Below are positions 26,395 to 49,653 of a stretch of DNA of 64,000 nucleotides, one piece after another. Under the pieces are notes generated by a model that was not told the DNA's origin, ran no database searches, and saw only the letters and a program-made list of their open reading frames with translations. Position numbers and translations under genes: made by a program. The stretch's first letter is position 1. Each line of letters opens with the position of its first letter. The stretch comes from Varroa destructor (Eukaryota; Arthropoda; Arachnida; Mesostigmata; Varroidae): NCBI RefSeq assembly GCF_002443255.2, contig NW_019211456.1:53857743-53921742 (forward strand), given 5' to 3'.

Positions 26395-29300
26395 AATAAT
26401 TTTATAAATCTGGAAACTTTAATTTTCCTGATATTGACGACTCTTTCGGGTTGTTTAACACAATTCTGCCAACGAGGGTTTACTTTGAAATTAAAGCAAT
26501 TACCGAATTAGTGGAACCTGCTGATACCGAATAAAGTATGTCTTTCAAGAACGCATTTACTATTTCAACGTAAACTCGTGGTGTATAACATAAATGATTA
26601 GATTTTTTGGCTTCCGTTATGATTCCACCACTTCACTATTTGCGGTGGGTGATCTTTTTTTTGCGTCTGCTCTTACGAACAGGACATACGAAGCTAGGTA
26701 TTGCACTGACACTTTAGGAAATGTAGATAATCTAATAATTTGTCCCCTAGCGTCATACCGATTTCAGATTGCACGAAGTTTCCGATTGGTTAAAGATTCA
26801 CTAATCGAAATCGAAGGCGTTCATCTGGTGTACAGATATCAATTGTTATCGTTATCCTCTATTATTTTCAACGCGAACGCATTCAGCGAAATATTTTCTA
26901 TAGAAATTTTGGGATTTCTGCAACCTGAAAAAAAAACCTGGAAAATTAAATTATTTAGTAAACCAGAAGTCCCAAACACCTGCGAAAGAGTCAAAGTACG
27001 AACGTTTATACCGCCAGAGGGCAGATAAACTCGTCCTTAAAATGGCCCCTCTTTTGATATTTGGAGATTATAAAAACTTGGTGGTTACACTGTTGCAATT
27101 TATTTTGGATGCTCTTCGTAGTATTGGGCAATGAGTCCATCTCACTTTTGGTTTTTCCAGTGCAAGGACTTATTAAAATGCATTTGGGTCATAGTCAATC
27201 ACTTCTTTCCCACTATCTTCGTCATAAAAGAAAACACGAATTCTGAACGGACTACTATGCGGCTTTCATCATGTTTTAAACTCTTAAACTTCAGTTTATT
27301 GCAAGAGCTCAACGTATATCCGATTCCGCATTCATCGCTACATCGCGTTAACTGTTAAATATTCAGGAGTGTCTAGACTCTAGGACTTCACGTCTCTGTT
27401 TGACAATGATTTGCTGATTGCACGTTCTATCATAGGAACTGGCCTGTCCCTGGCGGACCAATATAATCAATAAAACAAGCCATGTGTACGTATACGAACT
27501 CCAGCTCCGTATGCTTACGTTCGCATATGCCTATACTCAATATACTGAGTGCGAAGAATTCAAGAAGATAAAAGCAATAAAAGGTTTAAAGAAACCCAAT
27601 ATGAAATTGAACAAACACACTTAACAATTTTTCCTTCGTTCCTTTACTATAAGAGCTTCATGCAGCTATATAAAATCACAAATTCTGTCTATTCGCGTTC
27701 TATTTAATAGGACACGATGCTTCCAGGTAACGTCAAAACCAAGATATAATTTAAAATACCAACAGAATACAATTGAACAATAAACACTTATTATAGAATT
27801 TGCATATCACGTCGCGCTTAAAGGAGGCTAAACAACAATTTTTACAAAAACATCATCGAGTGTTTTTTTTTCCTGTATCACAGGTTTTGGTAAAAAGAAA
27901 GGTGGAGTTGAATATATATACACAATGATTACCATTCTTAATACTTCTTTCGAAGTTTCTTATTTTAATCACGCTTTTGCTTGTTATGTATTCCTGTGTG
28001 GGCTTCTATCATCCTTATTCATCATGAGTTCCATCATTACAATACTTAACCAAGCATCTTTTCTTTTGTTTTAATTTTTATAAACCTAAAGCTTAAGCCA
28101 ATAAATAAAAGCGACTTTGACTTAATTATAGGCATTGGCGGTTTTATAAAAATGTGCATGTCACAACTGTTAAAATTCGCACGCATTTATCTACAAAAAG
28201 GCTCAACTTGTCTTAATATAATGTTTACATTGTCATCGCAAGCTTTGTATTTTGCTCCATTAAAAAATGGCGTGTACATTTTGCCTTTAAAAGGAATGTA
28301 CAATCTGTTCTGATACCGATATCCATATTGTCTTTTTTGGAAGCATTTGTTATTAACTCCACCTCATCCTGAATTTTTTAAAGTAACTATTTAAATAATA
28401 CAAAAAATAAAACAGATTTCCGAAAAAAATTCAAAATTATGTCAAAAAATATATCTTTTGGTTACGCATTTGGAAGTTAGCTTTTAAATACTACTAAAGT
28501 AGGAGATGCTAAAGAAGCAAAGCTCATTTGTATATGGATTTACTAAGACAAACTTAATCGACTTTCCAGAATGTCGCCTAACAATTTTCTGAAATGTGCT
28601 AATTTAAAAATACAATGCGTTGTAACTTTTATAGGGTACTATGTTGTTCATCTTTTTCATCATAATATGGATAAAAACTTAACTTTCAGGTAGTGCTCCG
28701 AGTTAGAATGTTCAAAACTGAAATAGTAGTTTTCGTAAATAGTACTCTAAATAGAGATTAATTCCCTATCACAGAGCAACACAATCGCTAATAAATCTAA
28801 GCACACTCACCTTTGCATTCACCATGAGAACGCGATAACATTAGATTAGGAAAGACGAGGCAAGTGGCTAACGCTACATTAACATAGGAATATGTCAGTT
28901 GAAAAAGAATTGCAATATATGCAGTAACTTCCTTCACGGCGCATTTTATTTAACCTTTCCTTGAGTTGGCTAGGTACATTAGTAGCAGTTTTCTAATCAA
29001 TTGAAACATTAAAAAACTATCGAACTATAAACTGTAAACAAATGCTTTCGTATAGATCTTGGGATGCCACAGCTAATTCTCAATTATCCTTAATTGAATC
29101 GACCATAATTTTCTAATAGTAAGATTACAGAAAATACTCTAGAACGTACTGTTATCATAAGTACAAATGTTTTAACTTCCTTTTTTATACTGTTAATACC
29201 AGTAGTGGAAAATTTGAAGATAAAAAAAAGTCTGGTTAATCTTAAGGTGCAAACATGCGTAGCCAAAAACAAGGTAATTTTCCGTCCCGCATCTTCCATT

Positions 29301-32300
29301 ATACCACTTTCCGTATACTTAGGACAATCATTTCAGATTTTATGTGGAATTCTCGATGGCCAGTGTGATTCAACAACTTCAGAGTAAACCTTTTTCCCTT
29401 TCTATCCTTCACGCTTTTGTGCACAAAAATTTAGATCATTCAGAAAGATTACTATGCAACAAAGTTCTATCGACGCCAACAGGTCCTGAAAATTATTTCA
29501 CTTCAGCTGTTCACAACAGATGTAAAATCTTTGAGACCCCCTTAGAAACAACTGCCCAAAATCTAGGTACCACAAGGATGATACCATCTTAGAATAACAA
29601 AATTTGGTATAGTTATACCGTGCCTTGAGTCTTTGAGATCTACTCCCTTCTGTTTTATTAAAATGCGTATAAAGCGGATTTGACTGTTAGTAAGAGATTT
29701 ATTTTCATTATAGCAAAATGGCTAAATCAAATCGTAGACCAAGAAACCTAAAACAACACAGGTTTTAATCGCTATGCATCTGATCGACGTGATTTGAAAA
29801 GGGTCAGCCGCTATTTATAAAAGCTGCAGTAAAAAGATTACACCTAGACGGATATTAAAATAGCTAAAATAATGAATAACAGATTTAGGACTAATTGCCA
29901 TTCGAAATGCATGAGGCATAACTACCACATCTGTATCGTAAATATTGTATTTTGACTTTTAACCCACCTGACGTCGAAACTATTAATCTCTTCTCATAAA
30001 CATAAAAGATCTACAAAAAAAATCCGTAGTGCATTTTTCTGTACGCTGACGGGTCCCCCCAGCTGATAATCTTTGGGGTCCTTATGCACTATACATACCC
30101 TGTATACTGACTAATTCAATTGTTTCTGCCTTAATGGAAGCTTTGCGTCGCATACCTACTGTATAATGTTAAGCGTTAATAAGGAGAAACGCACACATTT
30201 GTAAGAGGTAAACCGAAACAGTAAAATTTTGAGGACTGGGCACCATTATTAAAAATTGTTTCGTTTAACAATCTGGCCAAATGTAATTTTTCAATAAATA
30301 TTTGCGAATGAAACTCGATTTTTTAGATTAGTGCCTACCTACAACGACTACGTTGCACCGATAATGTTAGGGAACGACTTTGCAGTTCTGAAACTTAGTT
30401 CGATGTGCCGGGAATTTTAGTCTAAAAACTAAGAAAGAATATAGCCCCAATAATCGTGTTTCTTTCCTAACTGGTGCAATGGTTAATAATACTTGAAAAA
30501 AATGAACACGACAAACCTACGTTTGATTTCTCGGTATTTTGTGCATAAGTATTGTGGACACTTTAGGTTTGTAGACCGTCAAAGAGGATTGGGCCGAGGG
30601 CTAACCTATTTATAACACCAGGCAATTGACATTATATATTGGCAATGATTACTACAAACAGATTGGTTGGATTGAAAGCTCTTATTCACACGATGCGACC
30701 ATTCTACTCTCTCATATTTATTTAAGTTTAGCGCAGTTGGTAATTTTGATAGGATTAGACGCGTAGTCTATTGAGATGGACAGCCGTAAATAAATGCTAC
30801 GAGTTCTATGTCCTGTACTTGAGGCACCAGATATAGTTTTAAATAACTGGCTTTCAGTAGGAAACGAAGTACGTCTACGCACGTACTCGAACCTAAATCA
30901 CCGCATATTTCTAAGTTTAGTAAAGACGGACGAACAGCATTGAACAGCTGGAAATCGCATAAGGTAGTCGCTACGTATAAAAGTATCATTGTATTGTAAC
31001 ATCAGGTTTGAGTTAAGAATACCAACAAGTATCGTCATCGAAATAAAATGTCATACTGAACAATAGAATATTCCTGAAATACTTAATAAAAACCGTATCC
31101 AACAGTTCTTTCTTGTGTCAATAGATAAAAGCGGCCCTACATTAAAAATATCTGGGAATGGGGCAACACCGGCATAAACTCTTAAAAGATATATCGAATG
31201 GCCTCCTAAAGTTCGTAAATGAGAGCACTATTCTACGTTTGCAGACTTGAATTTAAGATTTCCGTAATGGCGTGGTTCACGCTGCGAGAGAAAGTTGCAT
31301 TCGTAGAAGCCTTCAATAACTTTTCTTTTTTAGTAGTAGGGGTCAGTCTGGTAACGAAAATCAACAATGCATCAATAACCATAACAACAAGAAGTGAATC
31401 ATTACTTTGTTTGGCCTCAATACATAAGCCAGGTGTGTAAGACCACGAATCGGTGCCGTTTGATGTTGTCGGCCCAATCACGCAGAGACTAAGCTGTCCG
31501 GCTCAAAATTACGTTCATTTAAACTATTCTTACTCTGAAGTAATACTCAGTACAACTTAGAAGTATTCTTATTTATTTTTGCCTAGTTGGAGCTAATGTC
31601 ATAGGAGCTTTTTAGTAGTTACACATTCCTTAGATTCATTATTTACTACTCCTTTAGCATAGATATAAATCTTTTCAAATCATACCATAGCGTAAGATCA
31701 AATGCTTTTTAACTAGACTGACTACTCCTTAAGCCGTTTGATACGTTTATCTTTTGTGATATTTTGTAAACGGTTAAAATATTTTATTGGCATGTCATTG
31801 TTAAGCAAAAGCTGGTACATGCTAGGCTCATAAATGTCTTCTCCAAAACCTGTAATAGACATTTGGTGAAATAAGAAGGACATGTTCTCTACTGAATAGA
31901 AGAATCGCCTCATCCGGGTAAATAAAGTGATTAGCTAAAGACCGCTTATGGACGACAAACTCTACTCATTCAACGGCCAGAGCTATCGCGTTCAGCTTTA
32001 CTATATATAAAAGCACTTTGCATTTTGCTATTAAATTGCTAAACTCATTAAGTCACTACCACCTCAACTAAATTGCCTGAATACGTAGGTATATAGCTTT
32101 AGAAATTCTTGCTATGAGGTATTGAGTTCAATTCTTAGGTTTATGGCAGCCTATCAAAAGCACGATAAAAGTGAGAAAAACAAATAAAGTTTAGAGTAGT
32201 AATCAACGAGTAACCCGTCCGCCATTTAGAACGATATAAGTCTTCGAGATAATTAGCATAGTGGCTAGCAACGTACTAACAGGGCAGAGAATAAGATCAT

Positions 32301-32699
32301 ATAATTTACCTTCCCATTGTGATTTCAATTCTAGGTATAAAAATATAAATCTGTTAAATGTGAATTAAGCACACAACCTAAGTACGTTGAATTAGTATGT
32401 TCATGTAAAAATCAAATATATCGCCTCTCGAAGTGCCCTTATCAAAAGCAAAACAGTATTACATGAAGCGTGAAAAAAACAGTCTGGTCCTAAGATAAAA
32501 CTGTGCTTATTCAAGGTGCAAACATAGGCCAATCAGTTAACGTGAACAAGAAGCAGCTATGGTTCAGATGCATCTTTAAGTTGCACTGTAGCAGCAGAGC
32601 TTGAAAAACCAAAAGCCAAAGCTTTTTTTCGAAAAATCGAAACTCTTTTCAGCCACGTACAAGAATACCTAATAACAAATGGTTTTATCATCTATCGGT

Positions 32700-32740
32700 C
32701 ATTACGTACACTTACGCATTACGTACACATTACGTACTTA
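32700..32740. repeat. Short tandem-like repeat of CATTACGTACAC
   Basis: The unit CATTACGTACAC is present twice and partly a third time within about 40 bases, with a short spacer between the first two copies. It is intergenic, with no recognised function. Confidence 0.8.
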
Positions 32741-35700
32741 CAGTCTAAGGTAAAAGTTAATATAAATATGAAAAATTGCATTATCAGAGAAGATTGTTGC
32801 ATGCATATGTACATGATATTACCCTGACGGGTATTCCAATAGCGGCTTTCGCTCGCATTGTCGCTTTATGTCTTGGATGTATATTTTCTATTTGCAAGAT
32901 CGATGCGTCCTGAAATTTCATTTACTTTAAGTTCTTTATCATTATTACGTCAGTTGAGAGATCCACCACTACTGATAGGCAGAAAGTTGTCCAAAAACCA
33001 AAGAACTACTAACATCGGGACTGTATTTTAGTTTGACGTCATAAGTGGAAAGCATTCACTAAAATGTCAAAATTAAGCTGCCAATTTATTGACATTTACT
33101 ACGAAGCATGGAGGAAATCCACCATTGGGCAGACCGCAATATTATATACTGGAGGGAATAAACCTTCAGTTAGGAAAAGGTATGTCCACAGTTTAAAATA
33201 TATGCTGTTCAAGTTTTAAAACCCACTTTTTACTGCAGACGTATTTTTTTTTATGTATTATATATATACATTTTTACCTTAATCAAATTTACCTTTTGCA
33301 TTATATATATATAAAACTTGATAGATGCCAAAGCATTAGGCTTTTCTAATTGGTAATAATCTGCCTATCTGTCAACAAGTAGTGGAAAAAAAAAATGATA
33401 TGTATATTTCTGTCTTTATGCTTTCGTGTACACAAGTCAAAGTCATAAAACCATACAAACCCAAAAATATGCCATAGTGGACCGGTATGGATCAAACTTT
33501 TATTTGTTTGATTTATAGGTTTGAAATCACATTAGCTCAATTTTCTTCCCATGCAAGGTTACTATATAATCGCCTTTTCACATTTAATCCACGAACGTAA
33601 GATTTTCGGAAAACAACATTTATAGGGAAAAAGCCAAGGCATACCTAATGACGCTAAGTTAGCTTTGTGAAATGCTGCCATTTCTAAGATTTTACTTTTG
33701 TTTTCATAAAAGCCAGTAAAGGTTTTTCATTTCTACTGATTTTACAAACAGCACAAATTGTAACCATTCGTCTGTTAGCACTGCGGACATTATAAGTCGT
33801 GTTCCTCTAGGCTCAGGAGCCAGCGGGTTATTTTCGAAGAAATTTGTCCACCTCGGATGCAACATTGTCACTCACAGCCTTAACGTGGCCACCATATAAT
33901 TTCACATGGAACTTCTATGGTCGCATAGCTGCTATTATCGCCAAGCGATCCAGTTTCCGAGAACTTAAGCTTAACGTTTTTTTAGGTCATACACTGGCAA
34001 CCGTAGGAGACCATATATACAATACAAAAACAAAAATGATCAAATTTATTATATACAAATAATGGAAAGCCGATCCGAAACGTTTTAAATATTCATAAAA
34101 TTTGTGTTTTATGTAGTGTGTGTTACAATATATGTACGTAGGCATAAAAAAATTATCGAGGCTATCCGTCTTTAATAGCGGAAAAATTACATTGATTCAC
34201 TATACGATCTCTACAGAGTTCCATGATAACAATTACGATTCGTTCAATACAGGTTTTGAAGATTCAAAAATCAGTTTATGTGTATTTTCAGAGATGTAAA
34301 GTTTGTACTTCAAAATTCTTCACCATTCTTCTTAAAAAACCCAAACGAGTGACTTCCGCTTTGAAGAAGTTTTCGGCAGTGTTTCGCTACTTTGAAAAAC
34401 TCAATTTGGTCGTCATCCATTTGACGAACTAAAACACTTCCACCAGATGTTAGCACCAGCATATAATCTGAAATATGTTAATAGGTTAAAACGGACCCGT
34501 TACGAAGTGTATTGTTTACAAACAAATTTGTTTTATACTACCTCACCGCGATTGTCACGTGGTAAAAAGCATATCGGGGGACTTCTACCTCGAGGGAGCA
34601 CAAGTTACACAACACCACATGAAAGATAAAAGTGAGGCTGCACTGAGAAGCATGTTGTTGTTTCGTGATTGAATACATATATTTCAAGGTTAAGTGAAAT
34701 TTTATACCCGAAAAAACCAAGGACGAAATTAGGATCACTTTTGTACATGATGAATAATCGACAAATATGATAAATGCTTCGATACAAGGTAACAAATTGT
34801 CTACCGCTTGAAAACCGCGCGCTTTGTTCTAATTTCATAACTACGTTGAAAAACGTGGTTATTGACTTTGCATGAGATTCGCTTTTAAATCTTTGAAAAA
34901 TGGATTAAAAGTGATTTCATTATGACCAAAATTCTAGAATTACATAAGTTTATTCTACGTTATTGGCGTCGATTCGATATGTCCATCACAACGGTTAGAT
35001 GATAAGGTGGTTGCTGAATTCCCAGGCGTGTACTTTGGGTATGGATTTGCTAGATGGCATTTTCTACGTATAAGGGTTGAAGTCAACTGGTAAACTGACG
35101 TAGGCTTCTCATATAAGTTCCTTGCATTTATGGGTTTAACGCGGATCACTCAAAATAGCGCAAGTCATCGTTTTAATTTATAATGCGCAAGCGAAATAGT
35201 AGTGCTTTTTTACTAAATCTGAAAACAGCATGTATCGGGGGCGGTAGCAGGATAAAGTAAAAACACTGATTTCCTGACTCAGTTCACAATTCCTAATTTA
35301 TAGATAAAGCTACGCTAGTGCTCAATGAAGCTGCTACCAAGCGAATGCGCATTTATTTACCTCGTAATCAACAATCATCTCTTCTCCTTTTCCATTTCTT
35401 TGTCTAGGCCACAGGGCTCTTTACCTATTACTCCTTCGACCACTGCTGCTCCGACACAGCGACCCACTCGTGTGTGTCAGTATTAGCCATAGCTATCAGA
35501 ATGGGAAAAAGAATTTAATAACCGACACAGTTAATTCGCTCAGAGACGGCCTTTTTTGATCTTGCCATTGTTTCCGACGGCTTACGGGAACCTCGCTGTG
35601 AAAATTTTCACCAAACGTCTAGTAATATAATTTTAACGACATCGTATAATCATCAAGTGCAACTTTCTCAATGTAAATTTTCTGCATTTTCATTATTGTT

Positions 35701-38469
35701 ACCCTTTTCCCCAGTGGTAACCCTATACATTTATCAGACTATTACTACATAACCTGTGCGAAGTCATACTTGAATAATTTGGCTAAATACTCATGCAATC
35801 GCTTGTTCCACGACAGGATTTGTATTATTCTAGATAAAAATAATCCTCCTATTTTATTCTTTTTTTTTGTTATATGCTTTCGTTAAAATTATTTTTGTCT
35901 TTTGAGTTATGGGGTGCCGCATGCCTTTAATTAGGCGTCGTCTGTGTTTCGAACAATATTCTTTGTTGACAATAATGTATTTATATTTAATTTGATCTGA
36001 TTATGTAAATCACGTGGGTTAAGGTACATGAGATATAACTGAAAAGACAACTTCGAGCACAGTGCCGAAACAATGAAGATCAATCTGTGTGAAAAAATCT
36101 AGCTAATAAAAGAACATGTAAAAACAGTCAACTAATAATAATATAGTAATTGTTAATTAACTGCCTACTAAAAATATGGTGCTATATTATATAGTAGTAT
36201 AATATTTAAAGAAAGGCAGTGAAAAGTATGGAAATAAAGAATACAGTAATTCGTTCATAACAAAAACCATGTGAATGAACTTAATATTTTTAATGTATTG
36301 GATAGGTTGTGTACCATCATTTGCAAATCGGAAAAGAAACAGGTTCAAGGCCATTCGAAGTGCATTGAAAGAGTCTTTTTGCAAGTATCTGCTTTTTAGG
36401 GCATAGGTGGCTTAATTTCAGTTGCTGAATAAAAATTGGGAGAACAGTGTTGCTTGACTGAGTTTGCGAGTACTATGCTGCATTAGCTACGTCTCTCAGC
36501 AATGAAAATGGATTCCATAGTTCTTGTCATTTCCTCAACAGAAAAAAACAAGACAAAAAGCTAAAAATAGAATTTCATAAAAATGCCAAATGAGTGAAGT
36601 AAATTATTATCAACAGTACTTCTTGAATTTCCGCTAAACTTAAAAATTTTATTTTTTTAGACATCTATAGGTTATAAAAAGCCTCTGTTTAGTAGATGTT
36701 ACAGCTGTACAGTACGATGTACACAAATGGAAGGATCGCTAAGAAAATCCACGGCCAGGAAGTTGCATGTAAACATGATCGCTCGAATCGCCAAGATTAG
36801 TTGAAGATGCTATGGGCAAAAGCTATATCTTCAGGCGCTAATAATATATTAAGAAATCAAGCTCTTAGGTACTTATTACTGGGTTAAAAAGCGTCTAAAA
36901 GAGGCTCATTATATTTTATACTTATGCTTATGAATCCATCAGATTTAGAACTGCTGGTTAATGAGCCTAGAAGCAAACGGGGCCGAAATCTTGCATTTTT
37001 AGCCTTGGATCAGTAACGTTTGGTTTGAGACAAAGTATTTGCTGAAGCAGTATCTAAGCTAAATGAAGATTAGTAATGTCCCCGTGATGGTTTTATGGTG
37101 AGGTGTTTGCCTACCAAACTTAAAAACCGGCCAGATAGCATAGATCGAACGATAGGTATAGTATGGTTGAGCTTATGCGTAAACACACTTCATTTTATAT
37201 TGGAAAATCCCATTCGTCTGAAGCAATATCAAGCGGCAGTATAGAACGTTGAACTCGAAGCATTTTATTTGGAATAAAATTTGCGCGACTACCGTTTCTA
37301 AAATCAGAACATGAACTAAATGAATCGTCTATCAATACATTTGCTCACTTTTTTTGTTTCAAAAAACTATGATTACTAGAACATGCCTTCTTTTACGTTA
37401 CTTTATGTTTGGTATAGACCTTTACTTGAATAATTTTATTATAAAGCAACCTGGAAAATCAAAACAGTAAAACGTTAGTAACTAATCATAATAAAGTGGA
37501 TTTTCAGATAACTGAATTTATAATTTATGTCCTAAGGTAAAGTAGAAATACCAATTGCTAGAGCTTTGCAGTCTGCTCTTACTAATATAGTTTTAATATT
37601 TGATAGCTGTTTTTCCAATTACCTGCATTAAGCACACATTAGTTAAATTAATAGCTTAATGCAAAACGAATGAAATAAAAATATACTTACGGTTAGAAAA
37701 AAAATTTGCAGTTACACCCATTCTCAGTGCTTTAGTGCCTAGAGACATTATCAAACCCAATATTCGTAAAAGGATTCTTAATTAAGCATATAATGCTCTC
37801 CGTGTGTTCACCATAGGCAAGTTTAATGAATTGTTGAATGAATATGCCCAGCATGGATAAGTTCAGTACTGCGTAAACACAGTATTAGCGATCAATACTA
37901 CGTAGCCTGTAATACTAATAACTGTTTAAAAAATTTGGAATCTCCAGACAACGCTTAATAAACTTTTTAAATGGGCTCCTGAATTATATCACCCAAGCGG
38001 ATCTACAGTGTATCGTCTACATTTATAAGAACCCAAAATAAATTCTGTTTTCAATACGTTTTATTTCCAGTGACTTGAGAAGAGAAATAGCATCAAGCCA
38101 AGGATTTGTAAAAGGCTAGAAAAACAATCATGGCGCAAAAAATAGGTTTGGTTAATTTTTAAAGAGGCAAGATTTCCCTGTCCACCTCGTAGATTATGTG
38201 AAAATGTCATTTGGTCTTAGCTAATAATTAATATATTATCCTGTGTACTCTATAAAGTGATTGTTATTATTCCCAAATAATTTTCAAGTGGTACGTATAG
38301 CGCGTTCTGTTATAGACGGAAGCATAAACCATGCCCATTTAATTAAACTGTATACCTTATCTAGACAAGATCGTTGTTATCATGCCTACTGGGATCTCTG
38401 GAACCTAAATCCGCAGGTGGTGCAGTTGTTATTGGATCATATTTGACAGCAATTTAAAGCCAAGCGCCA

Positions 38470-39355
38470 CTATGTGGCCTTGATGTCCTATCCAGCGCTC
38501 CGGCAACCCGGTGCGACTCGCGGCACAGTAAAATCCAGCTCTACGACAAAAATGGCCGATAGCTGTCTGCTGTCGCCATCTACCCCAAAAACCAACTTCA
38601 AATTATCCATATTACATGAACACTTATATTTCACATATTTTTCTCTCTTCACACTTGAGCTTCGCCTATTACGAGGTAAATAGTAGTGAATTGAACTCAC
38701 GAATAGCGCGATAACTCGTCAACACTAGTCGTGACGTCAGACAATGTCTGGTGGCATCCGATCAGGGTTGTTTTATACCGCGGTCATAGTTTTGTTATTC
38801 GGCTGGATCGCTGCAGTTGGTGGTGGTGAATTGAGCTTATGCTGCTGTGTGGTGTTGCGGCTTAACTTCCATTGGTGATCAGCAAGCATTGGCAGTGGTG
38901 AGACGACGGTCAGTCAACCCAGCTTGGATTTTGATTTGAGCATTTACTTGAACAACACATTTTAGTGTCAACCCATCGTTGGACGCTTTAGGTATCGTTG
39001 CTTACGGCCGGTGGCGGATTGTTTAATGCGCCCAGCGGCTCCAGTTGCAGTAGGAGCCCGTTGGGCGAGTGACGAACCAGCGAACAAACCAACGAGTGTA
39101 CTTGTACTGGTAATAGTAGAAGTAAGCAAGCTTTTGCAAAGGGCTCCTGTTTTTGCAGGCCGTTATCGTTTGTCGGCTGCTGCTCGCGAGCAAGTTAGTG
39201 TCTCGTGAAGGGGTTTGAGTGGATCTGAGTAGTGAGGATTGTTGTGGTGGTGCCGTGGCCGGTGCTATCGAGTGCGGCCGCTGGGTGCCAGTTAGTCGCC
39301 GCGCCAGGCGCATGCGGGGCCTGTCGGAGGACGGTGAGACAGTCGGTTCTTGTAG
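38470..39355 (+). promoter_or_regulatory. CpG-rich promoter and leader region of USP7, with a CRE-like site
   Basis: GC content and CpG frequency rise sharply here compared with the upstream 14 kb. A perfect cAMP-response-element palindrome, TGACGTCA, lies at 38732-38739. A GACAAAAATGGCCGATAG stretch near 38544 resembles a YY1-type ATGGCNG site, but weakly. Transcription of USP7 probably starts between about 38750 and 39000. The leader holds upstream ATGs out of frame with the main ORF, for example at 38744, where about 44 codons include a hydrophobic run. The promoter call rests on composition and position plus one motif; no TATA box was identified. Confidence 0.5.

Positions 39356-49653
<10,298 letters not shown>

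Larger units (their letters stand above)
24615..38700. other. About 14 kb without an identifiable gene
   Basis: No conserved gene was recognised on either strand. Open frames, including one of 144 codons at 26594-27028 (+), are about as long as chance allows in this much AT-rich DNA and show no familiar motif. A GC-richer patch at 25140-25700 reads like decayed coding sequence with in-frame stops. Microsatellite and simple repeats lie at 26375-26394 and 32700-32740. The last few hundred bases (from about 38470) become GC-richer towards the USP7 promoter. A 5' non-coding exon of USP7 or an undetected lineage-specific gene cannot be excluded. Confidence 0.6.

Noticed and set aside
26594..27028. 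144-codon plus-strand ORF
   Set aside because: No motif or family resemblance. One ORF of about this length is expected by chance in 64 kb of AT-rich DNA read in six frames, and no flanking splice or promoter signals stand out.
38744..38875. Short ORF of about 44 codons with a signal-peptide-like hydrophobic run in the USP7 leader
   Set aside because: Too short and unsupported to call a gene. At most it is an upstream ORF.
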